From the NCBI RefSeq assembly GCF_003151075.1, contig NZ_CP029482.1, forward strand, positions 1,736,001 through 1,800,000: a stretch of 64,000 nucleotides of DNA, read 5' to 3'. This DNA comes from Pseudomonas sp. 31-12 (lineage in GTDB: Bacteria; Pseudomonadota; Gammaproteobacteria; Pseudomonadales; Pseudomonadaceae). Position 1 is the first letter of the stretch, and every line of letters starts with the position of its first letter. A program made the position numbers and the translations under genes. Below the pieces are notes generated by a model. It saw nothing but the letters and a program-made list of their open reading frames with translations, made no database searches and had not been told where the DNA came from. Shown here one piece after another: positions 16,876 through 25,440 of this stretch.

Positions 16876-17655
16876 ATGAACGAGATCGCCAACCACCTGC
16901 GCAGCGCGACGGAACAGCGTCTGCGCGAAGAGCTGGCCGCGTGTTACCGATTGATCGCGCACTTTCGCATGACCGATCTGATTTTCACCCACATCTCGGT
17001 GCGCCTGCCGGGGCCTGAACATCACTTTCTGATCAATCCGTACGGGCTGATGTTCGATGAAATCACCGCGTCCAATCTGGTGAAAATCGGTCTTGATGGT
17101 CGTGCCGTAGAGCCGTCGCCGTACCCGGTGAATCCGGCGGGATTTGTGATTCACAGCGCCATCCACGGTGCACGTGGAGATGCGCAGTGCGTGCTGCACA
17201 CCCACACCCGATCCGGTTGCGCGGTCGCGGCGTTGAAATGCGGGTTGTTGCCGGTGAATCAGATTTCCATGGAGTTCTATGGTCGGGTTGCCTATCACGA
17301 CTATGAGGGTGTGGCGCTGGACATGAGCGAGCAGCAGCGTCTGGTGCAAGACCTTGGCGACAAGCCGGTGCTGATGCTGCGTAACCACGGTTTGTTGACC
17401 GTTGGCGAGACCGTGAGCCAGGCCTTCTTGCGCATGTATTACCTGGAAAAAGCGTGTGAAATCCAGCTCGCCGCGCAGGCGGCGGGTGAGCTGGTTTTGC
17501 CGCCGAGCGAGGTGTGCGAACACACCGAGCGTCAGTTCAACGATCCTGGCCGTCCGCTGGACGAGGGCGAGCTGAGCGATCCTGATGCGATGCAGTTGGC
17601 CTGGGCGGCGCTGTTGCGATTGCTTGAGCGGGTGGCGCCGGGATATCGGGACTGA
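16876..17655 (+). CDS. Class II aldolase/adducin-family protein
   Basis: A 259-residue zinc-dependent aldolase-fold protein. Metal ligands are visible in LHTHTRSGCAV and in MLRNHGLLTVG; the likely catalytic acid lies in the ISMEFYGR region. Members cleave or decarboxylate sugar phosphates and related acids; no single substrate can be assigned. The ATG is preferred because upstream in-frame codons lack conservation and GGAGAACC precedes it. It is the last gene of the module that begins with the solute-binding protein. Confidence 0.82.
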   Translation: MNEIANHLRSATEQRLREELAACYRLIAHFRMTDLIFTHISVRLPGPEHHFLINPYGLMFDEITASNLVKIGLDGRAVEPSPYPVNPAGFVIHSAIHGARGDAQCVLHTHTRSGCAVAALKCGLLPVNQISMEFYGRVAYHDYEGVALDMSEQQRLVQDLGDKPVLMLRNHGLLTVGETVSQAFLRMYYLEKACEIQLAAQAAGELVLPPSEVCEHTERQFNDPGRPLDEGELSDPDAMQLAWAALLRLLERVAPGYRD

Positions 17656-17681
17656 CCTGGGTTTTTGAATGGATGGGCTGA

Positions 17682-17712
17682 CGCCATCGCGAGCAGACTC
17701 ACTCCCACAGGG
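17682..17712 (-). repeat. Solitary REP element
   Basis: A single minus-strand REP copy (core GCGAGCAGACTCACTCCCACAG) between the aldolase and TetR genes, somewhat diverged from the consensus. Confidence 0.65.
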
Positions 17713-17824
17713 TTTCTATGGCGTGCAACTGACTAGAGACTTGCCTCCCTCTTGCTGTACAGTCGTTCAGCCCGCGGATTGTCTAGCCGCGCCCTAAACG
17801 ATTGATCCACGGAGAGTGTCGCGC

Positions 17825-18472
17825 ATGAGTCAGGAAGCCCGTTTTTCCCGCATGGAGCCGGAGTTGCGCAAGGCCAACCTGATCGAAGCCACGCTGGTTT
17901 GCCTCAAGCGCCACGGCTTCCAAGGCGCGTCGATCCGCAAGATTTCCGCCGAGGCCGGTGTCTCGGTCGGGTTGATCAGCCATCATTATTCCGGCAAGGA
18001 TGAACTGGTGGCCGAGGCCTACCGGGCGATTACCGGTCGGGTCATGAGTTTGCTGCGCGAGGCGATGGAGCACGCAGCGCCCAACGCCCGCGAACGCTTG
18101 TCGGCGTTCTTTCGCGGGTCGTTCTCCGCCGAACTGCTCGACCCGCAGCTGATCGATGCCTGGCTGGCCTTCTGGGGCGCGGTGCGCACGGCGGAGTCGA
18201 TCAACCTCGCGCACGAGCATTCCTACGGTGAGTACCGCGGCATCTTGCGCAAGGTCCTGACCGAGCTGGCGCAGGAGGAGGGCTGGGAAAACTTCGACGC
18301 CGATCTGGCCGCCATCAGTCTCAGCGCGTTGCTCGACGGTTTGTGGCTGGAGTCGGGCCTCAACCCCGGCACCTTTACCCCGGAGCAAGGCATTCAGATT
18401 TGCGAAGCCTGGGTCGATGGATTGCAGGCCGGCGGTCGCCAACGGTTTTGCGTCCAGACGACGGGCTGTTGA
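17825..18472 (+). CDS. BetI-like TetR-family transcriptional regulator
   Basis: A 215-residue TetR repressor. The N-terminal helix-turn-helix (about residues 15-60, GASIRKISAEAGVSVGLISH) and the following HHYSGKDEL resemble BetI, the choline-responsive repressor, and the ligand domain keeps the BetI-like AFWGAVRTAESI segment. No betA, betB or choline transporter gene is near, so this is a BetI paralogue with an unknown ligand, perhaps a cationic metabolite of the neighbouring amine or arginine modules. The ATG is chosen over an in-frame GTG nine bases earlier, which would leave no room for the GGAGAG site. Confidence 0.83.
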   Translation: MSQEARFSRMEPELRKANLIEATLVCLKRHGFQGASIRKISAEAGVSVGLISHHYSGKDELVAEAYRAITGRVMSLLREAMEHAAPNARERLSAFFRGSFSAELLDPQLIDAWLAFWGAVRTAESINLAHEHSYGEYRGILRKVLTELAQEEGWENFDADLAAISLSALLDGLWLESGLNPGTFTPEQGIQICEAWVDGLQAGGRQRFCVQTTGC

Positions 18473-18564
18473 TCGGTCGTTCAGCTGTCGATACTCTCTG
18501 GCGCCAAGGCAACAAAACACTCTAATAAGAAACACGCCTTCGGGCATACGCGGGACACCTAGCG

Positions 18565-19281
18565 ATGACTCCTCGGGTACTGATCGTCGATGACGATCCG
18601 CTGATTCGCGAACTGCTGCACGCCTACCTGTCACAGGAAGGTTATGAAGTCCACTGCGCGGCCACGGCGGAGCTGGCCGAAACCTTTCTGGCGACTCAGA
18701 CGGTTGATCTGGTGATGCTCGATATCCGCCTGCCGGGCAAGGATGGCCTGACCCTGACACGGGAGCTGCGGGTCCGTTCGGAAGTCGGGATCATTCTGAT
18801 CACCGGGCGCAACGATGAAATCGACCGCATCGTCGGCCTCGAATGCGGCGCCGATGACTACGTGATCAAACCCCTCAACCCACGCGAGCTGGTGTCCCGG
18901 GCGAAAAACCTGATCCGCCGGGTTCGTCACGCGCAGGAGCCCCAACCGGTAGCGGCCATCGCGAAACCGGTCAAGCAATTCGCCGACTGGGCGCTGGACA
19001 CCGATCGGCGACGGCTGATCGACCCCTCCGGCAGCGAAACCCTGCTGACCCACGGCGAATACCAGTTGCTCAGCGTGTTCCTGCGCAACAGCGGCCACAC
19101 CTTGAGCCGCGATCAATTGATGGACCAGATCCGCAACCGCGAGTGGGTGCCCAATGATCGCTCCATCGACGTGCTGGTCGGACGCTTGCGGCGCAAGTTG
19201 CACGACGACCCGGCTGAGCCGCAACTGATCATCACCATCCATGGCGCCGGTTACCTGTTCACCGCCAGCGTGGCGGCCTGA
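18565..19281 (+). CDS. aruR: OmpR-family response regulator, AruR-like
   Basis: A 238-residue response regulator. The receiver domain (about residues 4-120) has the acidic pocket DDD at 9-11, phosphoacceptor Asp53 in MLDIRLPG, Thr80 and Lys102 (IKP). The winged-helix DNA-binding domain spans about 140-235 (LLTHGEYQLLSVF, RSIDVLVGRLRRKL). It heads a run of regulator, periplasmic binding protein, hybrid kinase and permease. In P. aeruginosa the AruR-AruS pair controls the arginine transaminase genes aruHI, which lie downstream here too, hence the name; orthology rests on context. Confidence 0.85.
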   Translation: MTPRVLIVDDDPLIRELLHAYLSQEGYEVHCAATAELAETFLATQTVDLVMLDIRLPGKDGLTLTRELRVRSEVGIILITGRNDEIDRIVGLECGADDYVIKPLNPRELVSRAKNLIRRVRHAQEPQPVAAIAKPVKQFADWALDTDRRRLIDPSGSETLLTHGEYQLLSVFLRNSGHTLSRDQLMDQIRNREWVPNDRSIDVLVGRLRRKLHDDPAEPQLIITIHGAGYLFTASVAA

Positions 19282-19286
19282 GTTTT

Positions 19287-20060
19287 ATGTGGCGGGTGTT
19301 TGCTTTGCTGCTGGCGCTGGTCGCGGACAGTGCGATGGCGGCGGAAAAGATTCGCTACTGCGACTATCCGGTGTACCCGCCGATCTCTTGGAGCGACGGT
19401 AAACAAGTTCGCGGCCTGGCCCCGAGCGTGGTGAAAAACCTGTTCGAAAAACTCGGCTACGAAGTGGAAATCATCGTGCTCGGCAACTGGAAACGCTGCC
19501 TGCTCGACGCCGCCGAAGGTCGGGTCGATGTAGTGTTGGCCTACAACACCGCGCAACGCGAGCAGAGCATGATTTTTTCCACGGTGCCGGTGCTGCGTGA
19601 AGAGGTCGCGTTGTTCATCAATCGCCAGCGTCCGGTGAAATTCGAGCGTCTGGAGGACCTGGCCAATTACCGTGGCGGGCTGTTGTTCGGTGAAAGTTAC
19701 GGCGTGGAATTCGACCGCCTGGTCGCACAACACCAGAACATCGAATGGGTCTCTGACAGCCGCCAGAACTTCGGCAAACTGATTCGCGGGCGCATCGACT
19801 TCATCACCTCGGAGCGACGCACCGGCGAGCTGTACGTCGAAAATCTGCCGGGCGCACAAGACATCGTCGCATTGCCCACGTCTTTGAGCGTGGACTACCT
19901 GCGGATTGCAGTATCACGCCATTCTCCTCTGGCCAGCCGCATGCCGGACATCGATGCGCAACTCCAGCGCATGGTCGATGCCGGAGAGGTCGACCGTTTG
20001 CTCAACGAAAGCGAAGTCACCTACCGCGACATGATCAACCTGCCGGCGAATTCGAAATGA
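19287..20060 (+). CDS. Periplasmic solute-binding protein of the amino-acid type, sensor partner
   Basis: A 257-residue secreted protein with a short signal peptide ending at DSAMA and a type 3 solute-binding fold ([17 protein letters not shown] and [14 protein letters not shown]). It starts 5 bases after the response-regulator stop and its own stop overlaps the kinase start in ATGA, so the three are translationally coupled. This makes it more likely a ligand-sensing accessory to the kinase than a transport component, comparable to TorT with TorS. The ligand is presumably arginine or a relative, by context only. Confidence 0.82.
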   Translation: MWRVFALLLALVADSAMAAEKIRYCDYPVYPPISWSDGKQVRGLAPSVVKNLFEKLGYEVEIIVLGNWKRCLLDAAEGRVDVVLAYNTAQREQSMIFSTVPVLREEVALFINRQRPVKFERLEDLANYRGGLLFGESYGVEFDRLVAQHQNIEWVSDSRQNFGKLIRGRIDFITSERRTGELYVENLPGAQDIVALPTSLSVDYLRIAVSRHSPLASRMPDIDAQLQRMVDAGEVDRLLNESEVTYRDMINLPANSK

Positions 20061-22321
20061 TCCGCGCTCGGCCCGGTGGACTGTTGCGGCGTCTGCTGCT
20101 GTTCATTCTGTTGTTCAGCCTGTGCTTCACCGTGCTGGCGAGTACCGTGCAGTTGTACTTCGAATACCGCCGCGAAATGCGCGACATCGACTCACGCATG
20201 GAACTGATCCGCGCCGGTTATCTGGCCAGTCTGGAGCGCAGTCTCTGGGATTTAAACCAGGAGCAATTGAATGTGCAGTTGCGCGGCCTGGTGGATTTCT
20301 CCGACGTGGCGCGAGTGCATCTGACCAGCCCTGATTTCGATCTGCTGCATGGCAGCGCGGACCCGGTCGGGCCGCTGCGCATCGAGCGTTTTCAACTGGA
20401 GTATCAGCCGCCGTCCGGGCCGTTGCGGCATTTGGGGCAGTTGGAAGTCAGCACCGACCTGGGCGCCGTGCATCAACGTTTGTACGCCACCGGTTTGACC
20501 AGCCTGCTGTGGATGAGCGTGTTTTTGTGCGGGCTGGCGGTGACGCTGTCGGGACTGTTTTATCGGCTGGTCACGCGGCACCTGCAAGTCATGGCCGGTT
20601 TTGCCCGACGCATCGCTGCCGGTGACTGGCACGAACCCTTGCAACTGGACAAACGCCGCAGCGCTAACGAGGACGAAATCGATACCGTGGCCCATGCGCT
20701 GGACGACATGCGCCGGGCGATTCTCAGCGACATTGACCGCCGGGAAAGCGATCGACTGGCCCTGCAAGACAACCGCGATGAACTACTGCGAAGGGTCGAA
20801 CGCCGCACCGCCAGTCTGATGCGCGCCAAGGACGAAGCCGAAGCGGCCAACCTCGCCAAGTCGCGCTTTCTGGCGACCATGAGCCACGAGTTGCGCACAC
20901 CGCTGAACGGCATTCTCGGCATGGCTGAATTACTGCGCGACGCCAACCTGAATGCGCGCGACGGCAAACGTCTGGATGCGCTGTCGAAGGCCGGCGAAGG
21001 GTTGTTGTCGATTCTCAACGAAGTGCTGTATTTCGCTCGACTGGAGGAGGGCGTCAGCCACCCGGAACCGGTCGACTTTTCCCTTCGGCCGTTGCTCGAC
21101 GAGGTGCTGACGCTGCTGGAACCGCGCGCGCTGAGCAACGACACGACGCTGCACTGCCGGATCGATCCGCAGGTCGCCGACCGGCACCATGGCGCCGAAC
21201 AATTCTTGCGTCAGGTGTTGAGCAACTTGCTGGCCAACGCGATCAAGTTCACCGAAGGCGGTCAGGTCAAAGTGGACGTTGCGCTTCTGGCTCCAGTCCC
21301 CGAACAAACCGGGCAACGCCTGCGCGTGAGCGTGACGGACAACGGCATCGGCATCGCTCCGGCGGTGCAGCAGAAGATGTTTGAACGCTTCACTCAAGCC
21401 AGCGAGGAAGTGGCGCAACGCTTCGGCGGCACCGGGCTCGGATTAGCCATTTGCAAACATCTGGTGCAGCAGTTGGGCGGGCAGATCGGCGTTGAAAGTG
21501 ACGTCGGGCGGGGTAGTTGTTTCTGGTTTGAGCTGACGTTGCAGCCGGCGTCTACCGGGATTGCCGAACTGCCAATGCACCACGAGCCCGGCCAGTCGAT
21601 GAAGATTCTGGTGGTCGAGGACGTGGCGCTGAACCGCGAAGTGGTCAGCGGTTTGTTGCACCGGGACGGGCATCAGGTCTGGCTCGCCGAAGACGGCGAG
21701 CAGGCGTTGACGCAATGCGTCGGGGAGACGTTCGATTTGATCCTGCTCGATGTGCACCTGCCGGGCATCAGCGGCGTCGAGTTGTGCACACTGATCCGCC
21801 GTACCGAAGGCCCGAACCGCCACTGCCGAATCTTCGCCCTGACCGCCAGCGTGCAGCCGGCGCTGGTGCGCGGTTATCTGGATGCCGGGATGGACGGCAT
21901 TCTCGCCAAACCGCTGAAGCTCGAAAACCTGCGTCAGGCGCTGGCCGGGCATTCACCCACACCCGCGCCGCAGCCTGATGACGAGGCGATGGACTGGCCG
22001 CTGCTGGACACTCATCGCACCTTGCTCGGTGAGCAGAAACTCCAAGGCTTGCTGGCGGTGTTGCGCGACTCCATCAGCCAGCATCGCGAAGCGATCACGG
22101 AAGCGTTCGAGGCCGACGATTGCACCGAAGTCGCTCATCTGGCGCATCGCCTGGCCGGCAGCAGCGACTCATTGGGCTTTCGGGCATTGGCCACTGTGCT
22201 GCGTGCGCTGGAAGAGGCCGCCCTGGCCAACGACGAATCAAGGTTGCGGGCATTGGCGCCGCAGGTTCATGCGCACTTGCAGCGTTCGCAACAGACGTTG
22301 GCCGAGTTGTTGCAGCGCTGA
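20057..22321 (+). CDS. aruS: Hybrid sensor histidine kinase with receiver and Hpt domains, AruS-like
   Basis: A 754-residue membrane sensor. Transmembrane helices lie at about residues 10-32 and 145-170 around a periplasmic domain, followed by a HAMP region (170-225), a coiled coil, HisKA with the phosphorylated His in [13 protein letters not shown], HATPase with [10 protein letters not shown] and [10 protein letters not shown], a receiver with LLDVHLPG, and a C-terminal Hpt with [12 protein letters not shown]. Signal passes His-Asp-His to the response regulator two genes upstream. The short periplasmic domain suggests it senses through the preceding binding protein. Confidence 0.88.
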   Translation: MIRARPGGLLRRLLLFILLFSLCFTVLASTVQLYFEYRREMRDIDSRMELIRAGYLASLERSLWDLNQEQLNVQLRGLVDFSDVARVHLTSPDFDLLHGSADPVGPLRIERFQLEYQPPSGPLRHLGQLEVSTDLGAVHQRLYATGLTSLLWMSVFLCGLAVTLSGLFYRLVTRHLQVMAGFARRIAAGDWHEPLQLDKRRSANEDEIDTVAHALDDMRRAILSDIDRRESDRLALQDNRDELLRRVERRTASLMRAKDEAEAANLAKSRFLATMSHELRTPLNGILGMAELLRDANLNARDGKRLDALSKAGEGLLSILNEVLYFARLEEGVSHPEPVDFSLRPLLDEVLTLLEPRALSNDTTLHCRIDPQVADRHHGAEQFLRQVLSNLLANAIKFTEGGQVKVDVALLAPVPEQTGQRLRVSVTDNGIGIAPAVQQKMFERFTQASEEVAQRFGGTGLGLAICKHLVQQLGGQIGVESDVGRGSCFWFELTLQPASTGIAELPMHHEPGQSMKILVVEDVALNREVVSGLLHRDGHQVWLAEDGEQALTQCVGETFDLILLDVHLPGISGVELCTLIRRTEGPNRHCRIFALTASVQPALVRGYLDAGMDGILAKPLKLENLRQALAGHSPTPAPQPDDEAMDWPLLDTHRTLLGEQKLQGLLAVLRDSISQHREAITEAFEADDCTEVAHLAHRLAGSSDSLGFRALATVLRALEEAALANDESRLRALAPQVHAHLQRSQQTLAELLQR

Positions 22322-22445
22322 CGTACAAGTTCGTTACGACTTTTTACAACTTCGATCTTTACGGTCAACGGGAGCTTACATGGCCTTCCAATAATCGAGG
22401 CAACCGCCACAGCGCGGTCTTCGAAGCTTATTGGAGATAATAATA

Positions 22446-22502
22446 ATGAACTGCCGTAAAGCTGATCCCTCCTCGCGCCACGCGCACCTTGCTGATTATT
22501 GA
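22446..22502 (+). CDS. Possible 18-residue leader peptide of the permease gene
   Basis: A short ORF encoding MNCRKADPSSRHAHLADY, too short for routine gene callers. GGAGATAAT lies 4 bases before its ATG. Its TGA stop shares bases with the GAGGTG Shine-Dalgarno of the permease, and the permease ATG follows 9 bases later, so a ribosome finishing the peptide would cover or open the permease start. It contains two Arg, one Lys and two His in 18 codons, a reasonable composition for a leader sensing basic amino acids. Expression is unproven. Confidence 0.5.
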   Translation: MNCRKADPSSRHAHLADY

Positions 22503-22511
22503 GGTGCGGAC

Positions 22512-23918
22512 ATGAGCGAATCTACCGAACGTAAAGGCATCCAACTGACCCGCGCTTTAAAGAGCCGGCACATTTTCATGTTGTCCCTGGGCGGCGTGAT
22601 CGGCACCGGGCTGTTCATGGGCTCCGGGGTGACGATCAATCAGGGCGGGCCGGTGGGGGCGATTCTGGCCTACCTGGTCGCCGGCTTTCTGATGTACCTG
22701 GTGATGGTGTGCCTGGGCGAACTGTCCGTGCAAATGCCGGTGTCCGGCTCGTTTCAAACTCACGCTACCAAATTCATCGGACCGGCCACCGGCTTCATGA
22801 TCGGCTGGGTGTACTGGATGAGTTGGGCGACCACCGTGGGCCTGGAGTTCACGGCGGCAGGCATGCTGATGGAGCGCTGGTTCCCGACCATTCCGATCTG
22901 GTACTGGTCGGCGCTGTTCGTGGTGGTGTTGTTTGGCCTGAATGCGCTGGCGACGCGCGCTTTTGGTGAGGCGGAATACTGGTTTTCCGGGATCAAGGTC
23001 GCGGCGATCCTCGGGTTTATCGTGGTCGGCGTGCTGGTGATTTTCGGCGCGATCCCGCTGACCAGCGGCGCACCGGCGCCGATGATGAACAACCTGATTG
23101 GCGACTCGCTGTTTCCCAACGGCTTGTCAGCGGTGTTCGCGGTGATGATGACCGTGGTCTACGCCTTCCAGGGCTGCGAGATCATGGGCGTGGCCGCCGG
23201 CGAAACCGATCAGCCGGAAAAAAGCATCCCGCGCGCCGTTCGAAACGTGGTGTTTCGCGTGTTGATTTTCTATGTGCTGGCGATCGTGGTGCTGTCGGCA
23301 ATCGTACCGTGGCAGCAGGCCGGGTTGATGGAAAGTCCGTTCGTGCAGGTGTTCGACATGGTCGGGATTCCTTATGCGGCTGACCTGATGAACTTCGTAA
23401 TCCTCACCGCGATTCTGTCGGTGGGTAACTCCGGCCTGTATGCCTCGACGCGCATTCTGTGGGCGATGTCGAAGACCGGCATGGCGCCGAAAAGTCTGTC
23501 GCCGTTGAGCAAACGCGGCGTGCCGTTGCGGGCGCTGAGCATCACCTTGTGCTTTGCGCTGGTGTCGTTGATGACCAGTTTCGTCGCGGCGGACACGCTG
23601 TTCATGGTGCTGATGGCCGTGAGCGGCATGTCGGGCACGGTGACGTGGATCGTGATTGCGCTGGCGCAGTACAAGTTCCGCAAGGCCTACCTGCGCGATG
23701 GCGGTAAGCTCAGCGATTTGAAATACCGCGCGCCGTGGTTCCCGCTGCTGCCCCTGACATGCATTGCGTTGTGCTGTTCGCTGTTTGTGTTTTTGGCACT
23801 GGATGAGACGCAGCGGCCTTCGTTGTATTGGGGCTTTGGGTTCATCGCGGTGTGTTATGGCGCGTATTTCCTGATTCACCGCAAGCGTCAGGTGGTTTTG
23901 GCGCCGAGTGCTGTCTGA
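22512..23918 (+). CDS. APC-family amino acid permease (LysP/AAT-type)
   Basis: A 468-residue, 12-helix permease of the amino acid transporter group. It shows the N-terminal LKSRHIFMLSLGGVIGTGLF block and GELSVQMPVSGSF, closely resembling E. coli LysP along its length. In P. aeruginosa a permease gene lies next to aruS in the same way, so arginine or a related basic amino acid is the likely substrate. A hydrophilic C-terminal tail ends the protein. It is preceded by a possible leader ORF and followed by REP-like hairpins. Confidence 0.87.
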   Translation: MSESTERKGIQLTRALKSRHIFMLSLGGVIGTGLFMGSGVTINQGGPVGAILAYLVAGFLMYLVMVCLGELSVQMPVSGSFQTHATKFIGPATGFMIGWVYWMSWATTVGLEFTAAGMLMERWFPTIPIWYWSALFVVVLFGLNALATRAFGEAEYWFSGIKVAAILGFIVVGVLVIFGAIPLTSGAPAPMMNNLIGDSLFPNGLSAVFAVMMTVVYAFQGCEIMGVAAGETDQPEKSIPRAVRNVVFRVLIFYVLAIVVLSAIVPWQQAGLMESPFVQVFDMVGIPYAADLMNFVILTAILSVGNSGLYASTRILWAMSKTGMAPKSLSPLSKRGVPLRALSITLCFALVSLMTSFVAADTLFMVLMAVSGMSGTVTWIVIALAQYKFRKAYLRDGGKLSDLKYRAPWFPLLPLTCIALCCSLFVFLALDETQRPSLYWGFGFIAVCYGAYFLIHRKRQVVLAPSAV

Positions 23919-23943
23919 TTGATTGTGTATGTCCGTTTGATCG

Positions 23944-23990
23944 TTCCCACGCTCCGCGTGGGAATGCATCCTGTGATGCTCCGCGTCACA
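23944..23990. repeat. Two adjacent intergenic hairpin repeats
   Basis: TTCCCACGC pairs with GCGTGGGAA (23944-23964), and TGTGATGC pairs imperfectly with GCGTCACA (23972-23990). These are pieces of the common Pseudomonas GTTCCCACGCTCCGCG repeat and may end the permease transcript. Confidence 0.65.
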
Positions 23991-24093
23991 CGCAGTGGTG
24001 AATTCTGGACAGGGTAGTGGCTAGTTAGTAGCATCCGCCGCATACGGATTTTCTACTGCGCGTCGATCGACGTGGGCCTATCAAGGAATCGAA

Positions 24094-24828
24094 ATGCACA
24101 CATTCACTCATGGCGATAAAACCGTTGTTTTCACTGTCTTGAGCGGTGAGGTGGTGGGCAGCGAGAAGCTCAGTGAGACGCGTGTGACGACCACGGGCGG
24201 CGTTCCTGTAAACGGTAAGGACGGGGATCTGACGCCGGTTCGCGTCAGTTCGGTGTCGATCATCAATCATGAGTTCTGGGTCAAAACCGCGGACGGTGTC
24301 GAGCACGATGTGAAGTTGCGTGGCGTAGATGTTCCATTGCGCACCGGTCAGGACATCTCGTTGATCAGTGCCTTGAAAAAGGACGGTTCGCCCCTGCACA
24401 CCCTCCTGCTGAACCACTCGGCGTCCAAGCGCTGGGTGCTGCGTGACGCGGGCGTGTTGAATACCGAGTTGGAGTTGACGCCCTTCAACTGGAAGACCGT
24501 GCTGATCGTCTCCGGCTTGTGTGTTGCCGGTATTGCCACCGCCGGGCTGGGCCTTCTGGCGGCGGGTGGTTACCTTTGCTATGCGTTGTATCAGGGTTCC
24601 CAGCGCAAGAAACTGCTGATCAGCGACCTGAAGGCCTACCTCGAAAAGTTGGACACCCTGGTCGCCAGTCGCGGTCGGGTGCCAAGCCCTGTTCAAGCTG
24701 AAAGCCGGGTCGAGGCCGAACTCGCCTTCGAACTCGACAGCCCAGCACCCGCGCAAAGCGCTGCCGAACCTGAAAGCCCTGTGCTGAACAGCGACAGCGT
24801 GCACCGGGCGCTGTCGCGCAATCTCTGA
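24094..24828 (+). CDS. Hypothetical membrane-anchored protein
   Basis: A 244-residue protein that I do not recognise. Residues 1-125 form a soluble, beta-rich domain (HEFWVKTADGVEHDVKLRGV, LRTGQDISLISALKKDG), followed by one strongly hydrophobic hairpin (about 133-170, VLIVSGLCVAGIATAGLGLL) and an alanine- and proline-rich tail. A stretch of conserved-looking charged residues (QRKKLLISDLKAYLEKL) follows the membrane segment. It stands alone between repeats, interrupting the permease and catabolic genes, and may be a later insertion. Confidence 0.6.
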   Translation: MHTFTHGDKTVVFTVLSGEVVGSEKLSETRVTTTGGVPVNGKDGDLTPVRVSSVSIINHEFWVKTADGVEHDVKLRGVDVPLRTGQDISLISALKKDGSPLHTLLLNHSASKRWVLRDAGVLNTELELTPFNWKTVLIVSGLCVAGIATAGLGLLAAGGYLCYALYQGSQRKKLLISDLKAYLEKLDTLVASRGRVPSPVQAESRVEAELAFELDSPAPAQSAAEPESPVLNSDSVHRALSRNL

Positions 24829-24880
24829 AAGACATGTCCTGAGAGCCTCTGCGCAAAACACAAGTTTTGCTTCGACAGTG

Positions 24881-24931
24881 GAACGCAGAGCGTCCCTGGC
24901 GGCATTCCCAGGCAGAGCGTGGGAACGATCT
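24881..24931. repeat. Pseudomonas intergenic repeat (GGAACGCAGAGCGTCCC type)
   Basis: Two tandem hairpin-forming units, GGAACGCAGAGCGTCCC and a CATTCCCAGGCAGAGCGTGGGAA-like unit, related to the repeat after the permease gene at 23944. Confidence 0.65.
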
Positions 24932-24987
24932 AAAGCATTGCGTCGCTCTGCTTTTTTGGGAACGGGTTTGCTCGCGAAGCTGTAGAT

Positions 24988-25065
24988 CTTGCCCTTGCCC
25001 TTGCCCTTGCCCTTGCCCTTGCTTCGGATCTTGATCTTGATCTTGATCTTGATCTTGATCTTGAT
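24988..25065 (+). repeat. Two adjoining hexanucleotide tandem arrays, (CTTGCC)5 and (CTTGAT)6
   Basis: Five perfect CTTGCC units plus a CTTGCT variant (24988-25023) are followed, after TCGGAT, by six perfect CTTGAT units (25030-25065). The shared CTTG core suggests one array evolved from the other by mutation and slippage. Copy number probably varies between strains. Confidence 0.9.
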
Positions 25066-25250
25066 CTATCTGCCCCTTTCCCAGAGGCCGAATGGAGGGG
25101 CAAAGCCTTTGGTTCCTTTTCGGCGTTTGGAAAAGGGACTCGCTGTAAAAGCGAAACCGCCAGCCGCCGCTACCGCAGAAACGGATATGCCCCCAATCCC
25201 ATCCCAACCCAATCCCCCCCCAATCCAAACCTCAACCCTGTACCCAGTTG

Positions 25251-25346
25251 TTCAAAGTTGTAACAGCCTCAACCTCACAACACCTCCGATAAAAAATAAA
25301 CCATTTAAAACCAACAACTTATCGAAATTCAAAGGCTGTTACAGCC
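25251..25346. promoter_or_regulatory. Repeated candidate regulator sites upstream of the catabolic operon
   Basis: TTCAAAGTTGTAACAGCC (25251-25268) recurs as TTCAAAGGCTGTTACAGCC (25328-25346), about 77 bases apart; the TGTAACAGCC half also forms an inverted match to GGCTGTTACA. Two such elements before a regulated operon could be binding sites for the response regulator encoded upstream. Confidence 0.35.
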
Positions 25347-25440
25347 AAATCGACCACAGATTGCCGCCTTACTGAACACTCGTTTAGTATGGCCTCAAGT
25401 CGCATCACCTCATGCCAAACACAATAATTCGAGGATTCGC

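Larger units (their letters stand above)
24829..25440. other. 612-bp non-coding region rich in repeats, upstream of the catabolic genes
   Basis: It contains a Pseudomonas intergenic repeat (24881-24931), two hexanucleotide arrays (24988-25065), a pyrimidine-rich stretch and an AT-rich part with a pair of related TTCAAAG...ACAGCC sequences (25251-25268 and 25328-25346). The last 200 bases probably carry the promoter of the enoyl-CoA hydratase operon. Open frames across it encode only low-complexity peptides and are not called. Confidence 0.6.

Noticed and set aside
22380..22394. A four-codon ORF (MAFQ) ahead of the 18-codon leader
   Set aside because: Too short to judge and no clear ribosome binding site.
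24988..25065. Possible CRISPR-like array
   Set aside because: The units are uninterrupted hexamers without spacers.
24989..25375. A 128-codon ORF starting in the hexanucleotide arrays
   Set aside because: The protein is a Leu-Pro/Leu-Ile repeat run followed by proline-rich sequence with no family resemblance; it is produced by the repeats.
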